Shown here in pieces: positions 16,842-27,000 of a DNA stretch of 64,000 bases. Made by a program: the position numbers and the translations under genes. The notes below the pieces were generated by a model, which did no database searches, was not told the origin of the DNA, and saw nothing but the letters and a program-made list of their open reading frames with translations. This stretch comes from Ferrimicrobium sp. (GTDB lineage Bacteria; Actinomycetota; Acidimicrobiia; Acidimicrobiales; Acidimicrobiaceae), in assembly GCF_027364955.1 (NCBI RefSeq), contig NZ_DAHXOI010000010.1:1-64000 (forward strand). The letters run 5' to 3'. The number at the start of each line of letters is the position of its first letter. Position 1 is the first letter of the stretch.

Positions 16842-18803
16842 GTGTTGGTTGCAGCAGGTGTCTTCGGTTTTCGTGTTGTATCGCACTGGGTTGTCCTCGC
16901 CACCGAAGCTGATGCTGACCCGACTCCCCTTTGGAATAATGTTGTTGGATCACTCATGTCTGCGAGGACCGATCGTGATGAACCAGGCTCTACCGGGATT
17001 GGCATGTTAGCTCCAACGCCCCAGCGACCAAATGCCGATCGCAATGTTGATGTTGCTCTGGTTGCGATCGCAATTGCCATGCTGGTGATGGGCGCACTCT
17101 ATGGTGGTGCGCTGGTGAGCGCGATCATCTCTGGTCATCAAGTTCCTCATCGTCTCGATGGTCCGATTAATGCGCTAGCCCACCCAACCGATCCTTCGTT
17201 GGCTTGGCGTTCCCCGGTTGGTTCACCTTGGGTCTATTGGAGCGCCGAGACGTTTTCGCTGGTGCTGGTTGTCATGGTGCTCTACTTCGGTTGGAGAGTA
17301 TTTAGGCCCCAAGCACCTCGCTCTGAAGTAGTATCTGCGGACCCGACACAAATAGAAGGCATGGCAGAGCGTGCGCACATCGCGGCACTGGCGGGGCCGA
17401 AGGTGCTGCTAAGCCAAGCCGGGGTACTTCGTCCTTCCATTGCTGCCGCCGAGCCACGCGACGTTGGCTTCTATCTCGGCACGAGTCGGGGGGTGGACTG
17501 TTGGATGGGCGTGCGTGACTCGCTTGTGATCCTCGGACCTCCCGGTTCGGGCAAGGGTCTCAACCTGATTATCCCCTCCATTCTTGATGCCCCAGGTGCG
17601 GTGATCACGACCTCTACTCGGCCGGACAATCTGGCGGTGACACTCACGCGGCGCGGATCTGATGGTCGGCCTGTTGGAGTGTTTGATCCACAAGGAATTG
17701 CCATCGGTGCTCCATCCACCTTGCGTTGGTCGCCGGTGAGAGGCTGTGAGCGAGCTCAGACCGCCATGGTCAGAGCGAAGGCACTTTGTGCCGACTCAGG
17801 TCGCGGTGTCACTGAGGCGAACTTTTGGCAGCAACAGACACAGACCGCAGTCCGGTGCATGCTCCATGCTGCGGCGATCGTGGGACAGCCTCCATCGGTG
17901 CTGTATGAGTGGAGTCTCTCGGCGGCTGCTGCGAGGGATGCGGTCGCCATCCTCTCCAATCATCCAAGGGCAACCCCGAGCTGGGATCGAGCACTTGATG
18001 CGATTGTGTCAGCCGATCCAAGACAACGCGACTCAGTCTGGTCGATGGTTGGCAATGCCTTCGCGCCCCTCGCGGATCCCGGAGTCCTTGAGGCGTTGTC
18101 GCCAGCTGAGGGAGAATCCTTTCACCCACGTGACTTTCTCAACGACCGTGGAACGCTGTTTCTGCTGGGGACTGCTAGTGGCGCTTCAGCGACCGCTGGC
18201 TTGGTCTCTGCATTGATTGAGGATGTCGTGGAGGTGGCACGTCGGATGGCTGCAGCCTCACCTGGCGCACGCCTTGATCCACCCTTGACGCTGATACTCG
18301 ATGAGGCAGCCAATTATCCACTTCCATCCCTTGGTTCCTTGATGTCCGAGGGAGGAGGGACGGGGATCCCGACGATGGTGGTTCTCCAGTCGCTAGCCCA
18401 GGCAAGAGACCGATGGGGGTCAGAGACCGCTGGGGCCATCTGGGACTCTGCCACCGCGAAGGTCATTCTTGGTGGGAGTTCGAATGCGAATGACCTGGCG
18501 GACATCTCGCGCTTGGTGGGCGAACGGGAGGTGCTGGAGTCAACTCAATCGTATCAGAGCGGTTCATCCTCGACCGGTCGGTCAATATCAACCTCCATTC
18601 GGCGCCAGAGCGTATTGGATCCAGCGACAATACGGACCTTGAAGCTCGGCTATGGCTTGCTCCTCTATCGCGCCTCACAACCGATCATGCTCACGTTGAG
18701 ACCTTGGACTAGACGTCATGACGCTGGCCTGTTGCAAAGTGATCGGATCCAGGTCGAGGCCCTACTCCGACAGGGCGCTGGTGGGATCTTCGGAGATGCG
18801 TAG
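16842..18803 (+). CDS. VirD4/TraG-like type IV coupling protein
   Basis: The GTG start at 16842 gives 653 residues. Two membrane helices occur near residues 65-90 and 137-155 (ALVAIAIAMLVMGALYGGA; FSLVLVVMVLYFGW). The soluble domain has a P-loop, GPPGSGKGLNLIIPS, and the Walker B region TLILDEAANYPLPSL. The family-typical GGGTGIPTMVVLQSLAQARD follows. It would link the DNA substrate to the secretion channel. The gene lies 25 nt after the ArdC-like gene, and its end overlaps the HNH gene by 8 nt. Alternative starts such as 16956 would remove part of the N-terminus but not the helices. Confidence 0.88.
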   Translation: MLVAAGVFGFRVVSHWVVLATEADADPTPLWNNVVGSLMSARTDRDEPGSTGIGMLAPTPQRPNADRNVDVALVAIAIAMLVMGALYGGALVSAIISGHQVPHRLDGPINALAHPTDPSLAWRSPVGSPWVYWSAETFSLVLVVMVLYFGWRVFRPQAPRSEVVSADPTQIEGMAERAHIAALAGPKVLLSQAGVLRPSIAAAEPRDVGFYLGTSRGVDCWMGVRDSLVILGPPGSGKGLNLIIPSILDAPGAVITTSTRPDNLAVTLTRRGSDGRPVGVFDPQGIAIGAPSTLRWSPVRGCERAQTAMVRAKALCADSGRGVTEANFWQQQTQTAVRCMLHAAAIVGQPPSVLYEWSLSAAAARDAVAILSNHPRATPSWDRALDAIVSADPRQRDSVWSMVGNAFAPLADPGVLEALSPAEGESFHPRDFLNDRGTLFLLGTASGASATAGLVSALIEDVVEVARRMAAASPGARLDPPLTLILDEAANYPLPSLGSLMSEGGGTGIPTMVVLQSLAQARDRWGSETAGAIWDSATAKVILGGSSNANDLADISRLVGEREVLESTQSYQSGSSSTGRSISTSIRRQSVLDPATIRTLKLGYGLLLYRASQPIMLTLRPWTRRHDAGLLQSDRIQVEALLRQGAGGIFGDA

Positions 18804-19185
18804 ACCACGGCCGGGCCTGTCCTGGTCTCCCCGGCGTTGTGCGATTCGCCAGCAGTATGCGACGTACATGCGATCTCGCGCGTGGTACCTGCGACGAGAA
18901 CAGTGGGTGGGGGAGTGGAGACGACTTGCAGGTGGTCGAGATCCCTTCTGTCTCATCTGCGGCGCTCTGTGGACGACACGAAGTGGCGATCTCCATCACC
19001 GCAGCTATGGGAGACTTGGACACGAGAGCTTTACTGATCTCATCGCCCTCTGTCGTTCCTGTCATGTCAGTCTTCACCAGTTGATGGAGATGAACCCTGA
19101 ATGGCGAAAACGCCCGCATGAGCAGGCAACAGATGTGCTGGTTGCCGAGCTACGTCGGCAGCGGACGCGCAGGGTGGGGATCTAG
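18796..19185 (+). CDS. HNH endonuclease
   Basis: The chosen ATG at 18796 overlaps the end of the coupling-protein gene. The longer frame from 18718 would run through it. The 129-residue protein has the HNH core: CLICGALW, DLHHRSYGRLGHE and ALCRSCHVSLHQL. Two CxxC pairs bind structural zinc, and the DLHH and late His residues form the catalytic centre. HNH nucleases are common in actinobacterial plasmids and phages. Lying right behind the coupling protein and lacking any recognisable relaxase nearby, it could take part in DNA processing for transfer, but that is speculative. Confidence 0.8.
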   Translation: MRRPRPGLSWSPRRCAIRQQYATYMRSRAWYLRREQWVGEWRRLAGGRDPFCLICGALWTTRSGDLHHRSYGRLGHESFTDLIALCRSCHVSLHQLMEMNPEWRKRPHEQATDVLVAELRRQRTRRVGI

Positions 19186-19187
19186 CA

Positions 19188-19757
19188 ATGGATTCAGACT
19201 CCGAGGATCGCGAGGGGTTAGTGCTTGATGAGCAGCTAGGAGACATGCTAGAGGATCCAGAGTGTGGCGGGTCAGAGACGATCGACTCACCAGACGTGGG
19301 CCTGACCCATGATGCCTATCGACAGCTCCTCGAAGAACTGGGAGACGAGGAAGACCCTGCCCTCAGCGCCCCAACTTGCTGGCCAGCTATCCGTGTTGGT
19401 GATCGGCGTAGCGAGTGGAATTCGCTTCGTGCTTGGGTGGAAGAGTTAGTGCACAGATATCCCCACCTTGATCATCATGTGATCCCTCGCTGCTGGTATC
19501 TGCACAATGGTCATGTCGAAGCGCTGGTCGCATTGCGAGATCACGAGAGAATCAGTTTTGCCCAGAGTTCACCGGCTACGAGTCCAGTCCAATGGCAGTG
19601 GGCGTTCGCTCAGATCGAGTCTCGTCTGCGTGAGTGGACTGCGCATGCGGGCTGTCTCTCAACTCATCGATCGACTCCAGCTCCACCTCGCGCCATTGAT
19701 GATGATGCGTGGGAGCACTTCTTAGTCCACGATGAGGAGGCTCATCGCCTCCTTTGA
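19188..19757 (+). CDS. DUF4913-like plasmid-type protein
   Basis: The 189-residue protein begins with a very acidic region (about residues 1-60). It continues with a Trp-rich segment, SLRAWVEELVHRYPHLDHHV, then CWYLHNGHVEALVALRDHER. The spacing of Trp, Arg and His resembles DUF4913 proteins found in actinobacterial integrative plasmids. It starts 2 nt after the HNH stop and is clearly co-transcribed. No enzymatic motif is visible and the function is unknown. The family call is moderate. Confidence 0.5.
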   Translation: MDSDSEDREGLVLDEQLGDMLEDPECGGSETIDSPDVGLTHDAYRQLLEELGDEEDPALSAPTCWPAIRVGDRRSEWNSLRAWVEELVHRYPHLDHHVIPRCWYLHNGHVEALVALRDHERISFAQSSPATSPVQWQWAFAQIESRLREWTAHAGCLSTHRSTPAPPRAIDDDAWEHFLVHDEEAHRLL

Positions 19758-19840
19758 GCCTGCTCCCGGCTTGACGAATTCCCTCTGGATTGACCCAGAA
19801 GTAAGTGACGCTTCATAGGGCACGAGGAAAGGAGCCAGGC

Positions 19841-20335
19841 ATGACGGTGAAGACGGAATGGTCGGTGGAGCACGCTTGTGGACACTCCCAAGATCACGAT
19901 CTCTCGGAGAAGCGGGCAAGTAGGCGCGCGGGTTATGCCCGATGGCTCGCCACCAAAGATTGTTCAGCGTGTTGGCACAGAGCTCAGGGCCGCCAACAGG
20001 GAAGCGATCAACAAGCTTGGCTCACCGAGCGCAGGTCACAGCAGATGGAACAGATCACCTCGTGGGAGGTAAGGGCCGACATGCCCTGCCTCGATGGTTC
20101 AGACAAGGCAGTCGAGTGGGCTCGGAGGGTTCGATTTGAGTTACTTCGGGCCGCCTATGAACTCCTCGATGCAGAGGAGGCCTACATCACTGAAGTGGAG
20201 CAACCCGCCCGGCTCATTACTTCGGCCTCGTGGTGGATCGATCAGCGAGATGCAGATGCGGGCGATGTCAGCGAACTCATTGTGGATCAGGCTGGCGATC
20301 CGCTGGCTTCCACCGGATCGGAGAATCCGTTCTGA
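19841..20335 (+). CDS. Hypothetical protein with N-terminal Cys/His cluster
   Basis: The start at 19841 is set by a strong ribosome site (GAAAGGAG). An upstream in-frame ATG at 19805 has none. The 164-residue product has an N-terminal Cys/His arrangement, VEHACGHSQDH then CSACWHR, compatible with a small zinc ribbon. The remainder is rich in Trp, Arg and Glu and probably helical. Similar short zinc-binding proteins occur in actinobacterial plasmid transfer regions. Specific function unknown. Confidence 0.6.
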   Translation: MTVKTEWSVEHACGHSQDHDLSEKRASRRAGYARWLATKDCSACWHRAQGRQQGSDQQAWLTERRSQQMEQITSWEVRADMPCLDGSDKAVEWARRVRFELLRAAYELLDAEEAYITEVEQPARLITSASWWIDQRDADAGDVSELIVDQAGDPLASTGSENPF

Positions 20336-20336
20336 G

Positions 20337-20669
20337 ATGACTACGTGGCTTGATCTTCATGACCACGCCCTCGTGGAGCGTGCCATCGCATCCCTTAGTG
20401 AGCAGGAGACTTCACGATGGGAGAAGGCACACATGCGTGCCAATGGCGACCCACGATTCGCGCTTTGGCTATCGCTTGTCGATGATCTCATTGAGACCTA
20501 TCCTGCCCTCCAGCATTTCTCTTCACCTGCCTCTTTGCCTATTTCCCAACTCAGAGAGAACTACCTCGCTGGTTGCTCGCCACTCGACGCTGCATCGCTC
20601 TCTCATCGCGCAGGCGAACTCTCTGACACCAATGAACTGCTCCAGCCGTCGCTCACACCTGGGAGGTGA
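20337..20669 (+). CDS. Hypothetical protein in the transfer operon
   Basis: Translation begins at the ATG at 20337, directly after the previous stop (TGAGATG). The product of 110 residues is mainly helical (HALVERAIASLSEQETSRWE, LSLVDDLIETYPALQHF), with no known motif. It contains SPLDAASLSHRAGEL near the end. Its stop overlaps the start of the primase-like gene, so it probably belongs to the same transcript. A longer frame from 20094 is open but overlaps the previous gene and has no ribosome site. Confidence 0.5.
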   Translation: MTTWLDLHDHALVERAIASLSEQETSRWEKAHMRANGDPRFALWLSLVDDLIETYPALQHFSSPASLPISQLRENYLAGCSPLDAASLSHRAGELSDTNELLQPSLTPGR

Positions 20670-21847
20670 TGATGTCACTTGACTTTGTGTCGATCCGCGC
20701 GCAACACTCACTCGCTGAGATAGTCGCTCGGACCGGACTCTTTGTGCCGCCCGGGGTAACGGATTACAAAGTCTGTTGTCCGATGCCCGATCACGATGAT
20801 CGGAATCCGTCGATGATGTTGCATTTGCGCACTGACCGCTTTCATTGCTTTGGTTGTGGTGCCCATGGCGACGTCATTCAGTGGGTCGAAAGCGTCTATC
20901 GCGTGAGTGTGGGTGAGGCTATTGGGATGATCGAGTCCGCGGCTGCCTTCCCTGCCATTGTCACAAGGTCTGTGGTCGAGTCCAGTGATCAGCGGAACAT
21001 CGGCACAAGACTCAGGTGCGAGGTGCCAGATCTTGAACGAACTTCGATCAAGCGGGTCAAGGCTGTCCTCAAAGAAGCCTGGTACTACTACAGCCATGGC
21101 CAACTTCACGACGAGGGACATCGCTATTTGCAGAGACGAAGGATCTTTGTGGACGCTCTTGAGGCAGAGGTTAGCGATCCTGTTGTCGGACATACTCCTT
21201 ATGGCGTGCCTGATCGGCTGCTTATCCATCTCCGAGGGCACGGATTCACTGACGACGAAGTTGTCGATGCAGGTCTGGCGAAGCGCAATGGGCGAGGAAT
21301 TATTGATACGTTTCGTGACCGGGTGATGATGCCTGTCAAGGACTGCGACGGAGATGTGGTTGGCTTCGTCGGGAGATACGTGGGTCAGCGCCCTGGAGCG
21401 CCGAAGTATCTGAACTGCACGAAGACGGTGGCCTATGATAAGTCGATCAACCTCTACCGCCCCAGTCGCCCAGTTCTTGGTCCGACGGCAAGGATCATTA
21501 TTTGCGAAGGAACGATCGATGCACTCGCAATCGCGGTGGTCGCAGCATCAGCTGGACGATCAACGGAGTTTGCCCCAGTAGCCGGGTCTGGGCTAGCCAT
21601 CTCTGATGCTCAGTGGGGTGCAATCGTCGATATCCATGCGGGCACCATCGTTCTATGTGCCGACGGGGATATACCTGGGCGTGAGGCAAACTTGCAGTGG
21701 TCGCACGCCTTGGCCAAGCGAGGGCGTGGGGGTCTCGTTGCTCCCTGGCCTGAAGGCGATGATCCTGCAAGCTTTCTTGGGGCCAATGGCGAAGTTGGTC
21801 TCGGGTCGATCACCCGCTCATCGACTTTGGTGCACATCTCGAACTAG
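20669..21847 (+). CDS. DnaG-like primase, short mobile-element form
   Basis: Three start codons are stacked at 20666-20674 behind GGGAGG. ATG at 20669 overlaps the previous stop. The 392-residue protein has a CHC2 zinc finger (CCPMPDHDDRNPSM, then HCFGCGAHGDVIQW), a primase catalytic core including GFVGRYVGQ, and a TOPRIM domain with IIICEGTIDALAI and VLCADGDIPGRE. It lacks the helicase-binding C-terminal domain of chromosomal DnaG, which is longer. Such primases are common on conjugative elements, where they prime the transferred or replicating strand. It is the last gene of the transfer block. Confidence 0.85.
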   Translation: MMSLDFVSIRAQHSLAEIVARTGLFVPPGVTDYKVCCPMPDHDDRNPSMMLHLRTDRFHCFGCGAHGDVIQWVESVYRVSVGEAIGMIESAAAFPAIVTRSVVESSDQRNIGTRLRCEVPDLERTSIKRVKAVLKEAWYYYSHGQLHDEGHRYLQRRRIFVDALEAEVSDPVVGHTPYGVPDRLLIHLRGHGFTDDEVVDAGLAKRNGRGIIDTFRDRVMMPVKDCDGDVVGFVGRYVGQRPGAPKYLNCTKTVAYDKSINLYRPSRPVLGPTARIIICEGTIDALAIAVVAASAGRSTEFAPVAGSGLAISDAQWGAIVDIHAGTIVLCADGDIPGREANLQWSHALAKRGRGGLVAPWPEGDDPASFLGANGEVGLGSITRSSTLVHISN

Positions 21848-22154
21848 CGAGCTGTATGTTTGTGCGAGACTTCCCTTGTCTAGGGAGAATAAAACCGCTC
21901 TCGATACGGGAGAGGGCTGGAGAGTGCTTACCAATGGATACACGCCTCTCTCCGGATAAAGAGCCGGCCCAAACTAACAGTTGGACCGAGGCGTGGTGAG
22001 GGTGGGAAGCATAGGGTGCCACAAACGGAGTGTTATTCGAGAAATGGCACGTGAGTCTGAGGAGGACTGACACGGATCTGTTTACTTTCTCGCATCGGTT
22101 CTGTGGGACTTGAGAGCTGTCGAAGCTGCGTACCGGCTTATCAAGTGCTCCCCA
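21848..22154. other. 307-bp gap between transfer block and membrane-protein pair
   Basis: No gene is seen. CTCTCGATACGGGAGAG at about 21898-21914 can form a short hairpin and may be a weak terminator after the primase gene. Confidence 0.3.
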
Positions 22155-22910
22155 CTACTCCCAAACTTTGGCGATCTTGATGCTGGTCAAACTTGTAGAA
22201 TTCGGGCTCTCCATCAGTACTGACCAAATCTCGCCGCTGGTGTTTATGTTCCCAACGAGCTGGTCGTCATTCGCACAAAATCCCCATACTGTGAGACCTG
22301 CAATGGCTGTGTTAGCCCCTGTTGATACACCACAGCGAGTTCCGTTGGTGAGCTGATAGGCCCAAGGGGTGGGGTTGGTCTGCGCATCGGACGGGGGATT
22401 CTCCATAGAGTAGGGTAGCGGCTGGGTGAGCTTGATAACCATAACTTGGTCTGGCGACGTGGCTTCAGGACACGCTACTTCACCATTACCATATGGATCG
22501 CTGAAGCAGGGGTCGTAGATGCCATTAGCTACAGTGCATCGCCAGGCGTCTGGACGGTTCGACGCAATGGACCCTTCCCAACAGCTTCCGGATTGTTGCG
22601 AGGTAACCTTGATACCCGGCGCGATACCGTTGATCGTGAAGGGTTCGTAGACGACAATTTTGGTTTGAGTGATGCGCTGGCTGCTAGTGGTTTCAGGGAG
22701 TTCGCTAGTTGATTTGGAATGCGTCAGTGATAGTGCAGCATTGTGCTTTGAATTTGTCGCCCGTCGACCGCGAATAATTGGTAACCCAACGACTACAGCC
22801 AGACTCGCTCCGATCAAGAATATCCCAGCCGTGATAGCGAACAGGGCGGTTCGATTCTTCGGCTTTTGATAGCTATCATCATCTGCCATCAGACTATCCT
22901 TTTCGCTCAA
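22155..22910 (-). CDS. Hypothetical single-pass membrane protein with Cys-rich extracellular domain
   Basis: The 251-residue protein has a short polar N-terminus, one transmembrane helix (ALFAITAGIFLIGASLAVVV, about residues 23-45) and an outside domain. That domain holds six or more cysteines in pairs (SCWEGS, WRCTVANG, DPCFSD, RCGVSTG, GFCAND), suggesting disulfides. I do not recognise the family. It follows the zinc-ribbon membrane gene by 6 nt, so the two are probably co-transcribed downstream of hsdR. Any link to restriction is only positional. Confidence 0.65.
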   Translation of the reverse strand: MSEKDSLMADDDSYQKPKNRTALFAITAGIFLIGASLAVVVGLPIIRGRRATNSKHNAALSLTHSKSTSELPETTSSQRITQTKIVVYEPFTINGIAPGIKVTSQQSGSCWEGSIASNRPDAWRCTVANGIYDPCFSDPYGNGEVACPEATSPDQVMVIKLTQPLPYSMENPPSDAQTNPTPWAYQLTNGTRCGVSTGANTAIAGLTVWGFCANDDQLVGNINTSGEIWSVLMESPNSTSLTSIKIAKVWE

Positions 22911-22916
22911 AGTAGC

Positions 22917-24008
22917 TCATCTGGTCACTGGCCTTCCACAACTCCAGCAGAACGACGCGTCGACCTCGAGTTCGGCCCCGCAGTAGGAGCAGTATTTGCG
23001 CCGCGAGGCGTCAGTAGCAGAGGCGAGGTCGCCAACGGAAGATGGATTGCTCTGAGGTTTAGTTGCAGCAACGTCGGTATGCAGCCGATGAGCGAGATTC
23101 CCATTTCCGGGTGTGTTGTAATCGGGGCGTGGCTGTGGTTCACCGCGAGCTGCGCTGGATGAGCTGGCTTGTGAATAGGCCTCGCTACCCGATGTTTGGT
23201 CCCCTATTTCTCCGATTCGGATCCATGCCGACAATATAAGGAGTGCCATCGCTACAGCGGCCAACCCAGCGGAGACTATGAAGGTCGTCTTGAAAGCGGT
23301 GACCCCATTCCCTGGAATGGAGTAGATGGCAGAAGCAATTAACCCGAGGCCAAAGATGGTCAATCCAGTAGCCACAGTTCCGAAGGATTTTGACTTGAGC
23401 TGGTCTCTGGCTCTCGCGACTCCCAAAGTCACGACAAGACCGCCAAAGCCAACCGCCCCAAGAATACTTGCCACAACCGCAGACGTTGATTGGAGGCTGC
23501 CACTACCTAACCCTTGGGCAACCGTAATCAGAATGAGTGACCCCGCTGCCACCAGCCAATAGGGTGCTTGGGATGTGGGCAAGGTCCCATTGTTATAGCT
23601 CATGGACTTTTGCAATGCGACAGCTATCGCTATCAACGCTAGTGTTCCGTAGCCCACAGAGATGAGATCGCTACCAGCGCTCGCGCTTCCTTGTGTCTCG
23701 ATAGCTTGCAAGAGCGCCCCTAAAGCCACGAATAGAGTGAACAGGCCAACGCCCACGAGCTCCCAGAGACTTTTGAACCGCTGAGCGAGAATGAAAGTCC
23801 AGATCAGACTGACAACCGCTACCAACCCAGTCAACCAACCTACAAACCTCACCCAGTAGGACGCAGTCAAGAGATTGGCTGTGGCCCCGGCATCTGCTCG
23901 AGAGAGGATGGCAATTCCAACCAGCGCTAGCAGGGAGCCCAGAACTAGCAACCCGCCCGCTACCATTCCAATAAACAACGTCAACCGAGATCTGAAGAGT
24001 TCAGTCAT
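22917..24008 (-). CDS. Polytopic membrane protein with C-terminal zinc ribbon
   Basis: About eight transmembrane helices span residues 8-280 (for example GLLVLGSLLALVGIAIL, LVAVVSLIWTFIL, LISVGYGTLALIAIAVAL). A polar linker of about 65 residues then leads to a C-terminal zinc ribbon, YCSYCGAELEVDASFCWSCG, with two CxxC knuckles. Such ribbons mark many bacterial membrane proteins without giving a function. The gene begins 61 nt after hsdR ends, on the same strand. It may be an accessory of the restriction island or an independent envelope protein. Confidence 0.65.
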   Translation of the reverse strand: MTELFRSRLTLFIGMVAGGLLVLGSLLALVGIAILSRADAGATANLLTASYWVRFVGWLTGLVAVVSLIWTFILAQRFKSLWELVGVGLFTLFVALGALLQAIETQGSASAGSDLISVGYGTLALIAIAVALQKSMSYNNGTLPTSQAPYWLVAAGSLILITVAQGLGSGSLQSTSAVVASILGAVGFGGLVVTLGVARARDQLKSKSFGTVATGLTIFGLGLIASAIYSIPGNGVTAFKTTFIVSAGLAAVAMALLILSAWIRIGEIGDQTSGSEAYSQASSSSAARGEPQPRPDYNTPGNGNLAHRLHTDVAATKPQSNPSSVGDLASATDASRRKYCSYCGAELEVDASFCWSCGRPVTR

Positions 24009-24069
24009 AAATTACCCCTCTGTCTCGCACATTCCAGGGGGTGGACCATTTTCCGTCTGGAAAGTAACC

Positions 24070-27000
24070 TCATATTTTACTTCCTATCCCGAGGCCAAGA
24101 AACCTCTCAAAGAACGCCCCGAGTCTCACGAGCACATGCTGTTTCTTATCGCTATGGCCCCCGCTGGGCGAGAAGCGTGACACTGGCGGAAGGATCTTCG
24201 TGATAGCGGTTCCGGCGGTTGAGATTGAACCGTCCCGAAAAGCACGGTCAATAAACTCCTTGGTCTCCTCTGGGTTCAGTCCCTCTTCGTTGATGATGTT
24301 CTCAAGTTCAGCAGTGCGACTCGCTTCGATGAATGCGCGCCACTCTTCGTCGATCTTGCCGCTGGCTGAGACTGAGTCGACAAAGCTCATGATGAGATCC
24401 TTCTTGTTGCGCAACGAGGGGCTGGAGTCGACGGCACGCCGAATCTGGCTAATGGAGTCGATCTCCTTGTCTGTCCCATCACCCCGGGTTTCACGCCACT
24501 TCTGAACCAGCATCAAAATGTAGTCCACGTTGATCTCAACCTGCTTGATGAGCTCGATCTCAAAGACGATGTCGTCGTTGATGGACTCCTTCTCGGTATC
24601 ACTGATGCGTCGGAAGTCTGCATAGAGATCGAGATACACGCTGCGGTAATCCTGGCCCTGTCGCTCGGTCAGGATCTCGTTGCCTTCAAACTCATCAAAG
24701 GCGCTCAAGATGTTCTGGAGTCGGAGTATGACGCCAAAGAGAGCGATGAAGTCCTTCTGTGCCGTTTCACCAACGATTTGGACACCCAGTGGGTACTTGG
24801 TCAGGAGCTCCTGAGTATGCTCGGCATACTCTACGTAGTAGTCGCCATAGGGCTTGAGTAACACGATCCCTTGAGCATCTCTGTTCCCGAACAACGCGAT
24901 GGCGTCGTTTGTCTCGGTTTCGAGGTTACGGAACGAGACGATGTTGCCGTAGGTCTTGACAGAGTTCAGAATCCGGTTGGTACGCGAGTAGGCCTGCAAG
25001 AGGCCATGATTGACGAGACGCTTGTCAACAAAGAGGGTGTTCAGAGTCGTTGCATCAAAGCCGGTCAAGAACATGTTCACGACGATGACGAGGTCGATCT
25101 CACGGTTCTTCAGCCGGAGGGAGAGATCCTTGTAGTAGTTCTGAAACTTATCCGAAGAGGTGTCAAAGCTGGTACCGAAGAAGGAGTTGTAGTCCTTGAT
25201 AGCGTCCTCAAGAAAGTCCCTTGATGGTCGGTCAAGCGCATTGGTCTCAAAACCCTCTTCATCGAGGTAATCGTCACCAACATCTTCGTTCGGAGCATAG
25301 GAGTAGATGATGCCCACCTTGAGCCTGCGATCAGAGGGCAAGCCTGCTTGCTGGCGCTTAAACTCGGCATAGTGGTTCTTTGCCGCGCTGATCGAAGCAG
25401 TTGCAAAGAGCGCGTTGAACCCGTGAACCCGTTTGCCCGCTAGCGAGTAGTGCTCAGCCCTCTTGGTCTTTTGGTCAAAGTGCTCTAAGGTATAGGCGAC
25501 GACCTGGCGGAGTCGTTCTGGAGCCAAGAGTGCTCGCTCGGTGTCGATGGACGAGACTTGCTTGTCGGTTAGACCTTCCGAGGGCCTGATAGTGTTCACG
25601 TAGTCGATGCGAAACGGGAGGACGTTCTTATCGTTGATCGCATCAACGATGGTGTAGGTGTGAAGCTTCTCGCCAAAGGCTTGTTCGGTGGTCTTGAGCT
25701 TCGGGTTCCCGCCGCTGCCAGCGTTGACTGCAAAGATCGGCGTGCCGGTGAAGCCGAACAGATTGTAGCGCTTGAAGGCCCTCGTGATTGAGGTGTGCAT
25801 GTCCCCAAACTGAGAACGGTGGCATTCATCAAAGATCAGTACGACATGCCCTCCATAGATGGCGTGACCCTTGTTGCCAGAGATGAAGGTCGAGAGCTTC
25901 TGAATGGTGGTGATAATGATCCTGGCATTTGGGTCCTCCAATTGCCGTTTCAAAACAGCCGTTGAAGTATTGGAGTTGGCAGCACCCTTCTCGAAGCGAT
26001 CGTACTCACGCATGGTCTGATAGTCGAGATCCTTACGATCAACGACAAAGAGCACCTTCTCGATATCAGCCAGCTTTGAGGCGAGCTGAGCAGCCTTGAA
26101 GCTTGTCAGGGTCTTGCCTGACCCCGTGGTGTGCCAAACGTAGCCACCAGCTTCGATCCTACCGAGCTGGCGGTAGTTGGTAGAGATCTCAATCTTTTGG
26201 AGGATCCGCTCGGTAGCGACGATCTGATAGGGTCGCATCACCAACAGCAGCCCGTCGGCAGTGAGTACGCAGTAACGAGTCAGAATGTTAAGTAAAGCAT
26301 GCTTGGCAAAGAAGGTCTTCGTGAACCCCGCGAGATCCTGTATTGGCTTATTGGTCGCATCAGCCCACCAGGAGGTGAACTCGAAGGAGTTGGAGGTCTT
26401 TCGAACCCTCTTCGATCCGGCGCTCTCGTCTAAGTGTTGACGCCGGGTGGTGTTGGAGTAGTACTTAGTCAATGTACCGTTGCTGATCACAAAGAGCTGT
26501 ACGTAGTCAAAGAGCCCAGAGCCCGCCCAGAAGCTGTCTCGCTGGTAGCGATCAATCTGGTGGAACGCCTCACGAATGTCAACGCCGCGGCGTTTGAGCT
26601 CAACATGGACAAGCGGTAGCCCGTTGACCAGAATCGTTACGTCATAGCGATTCGAGTGCGTGGCACCCGCTTCCTCTCCGATCTCGTACTGGTTGATGAC
26701 CTGGAGACGGTTGTTGTGGATGTTCTTCTTATCGAGTAGCGAAATATTCCTCGTCGAGTTGTCATCTCGCTTGAGTACCTGGATGTGGTCTTCTTGGATG
26801 CGATGGGTCTTCTCGGCCGGACCTTCATTCGCTCCAGCGATAGTCTCACCAAAGAACCGCTTCCACTCGTCATCGGAGAACAGAATTGAGTTCAGAGCCT
26901 CAAGCTGGGTGCGGAGGTTGCCAATAAGTTGGGCTTCACTCGTGACGGGAAGATACTCATATGCTTGGGACTCGAGCAGCTTGATGAACTCTCGTTCCAA

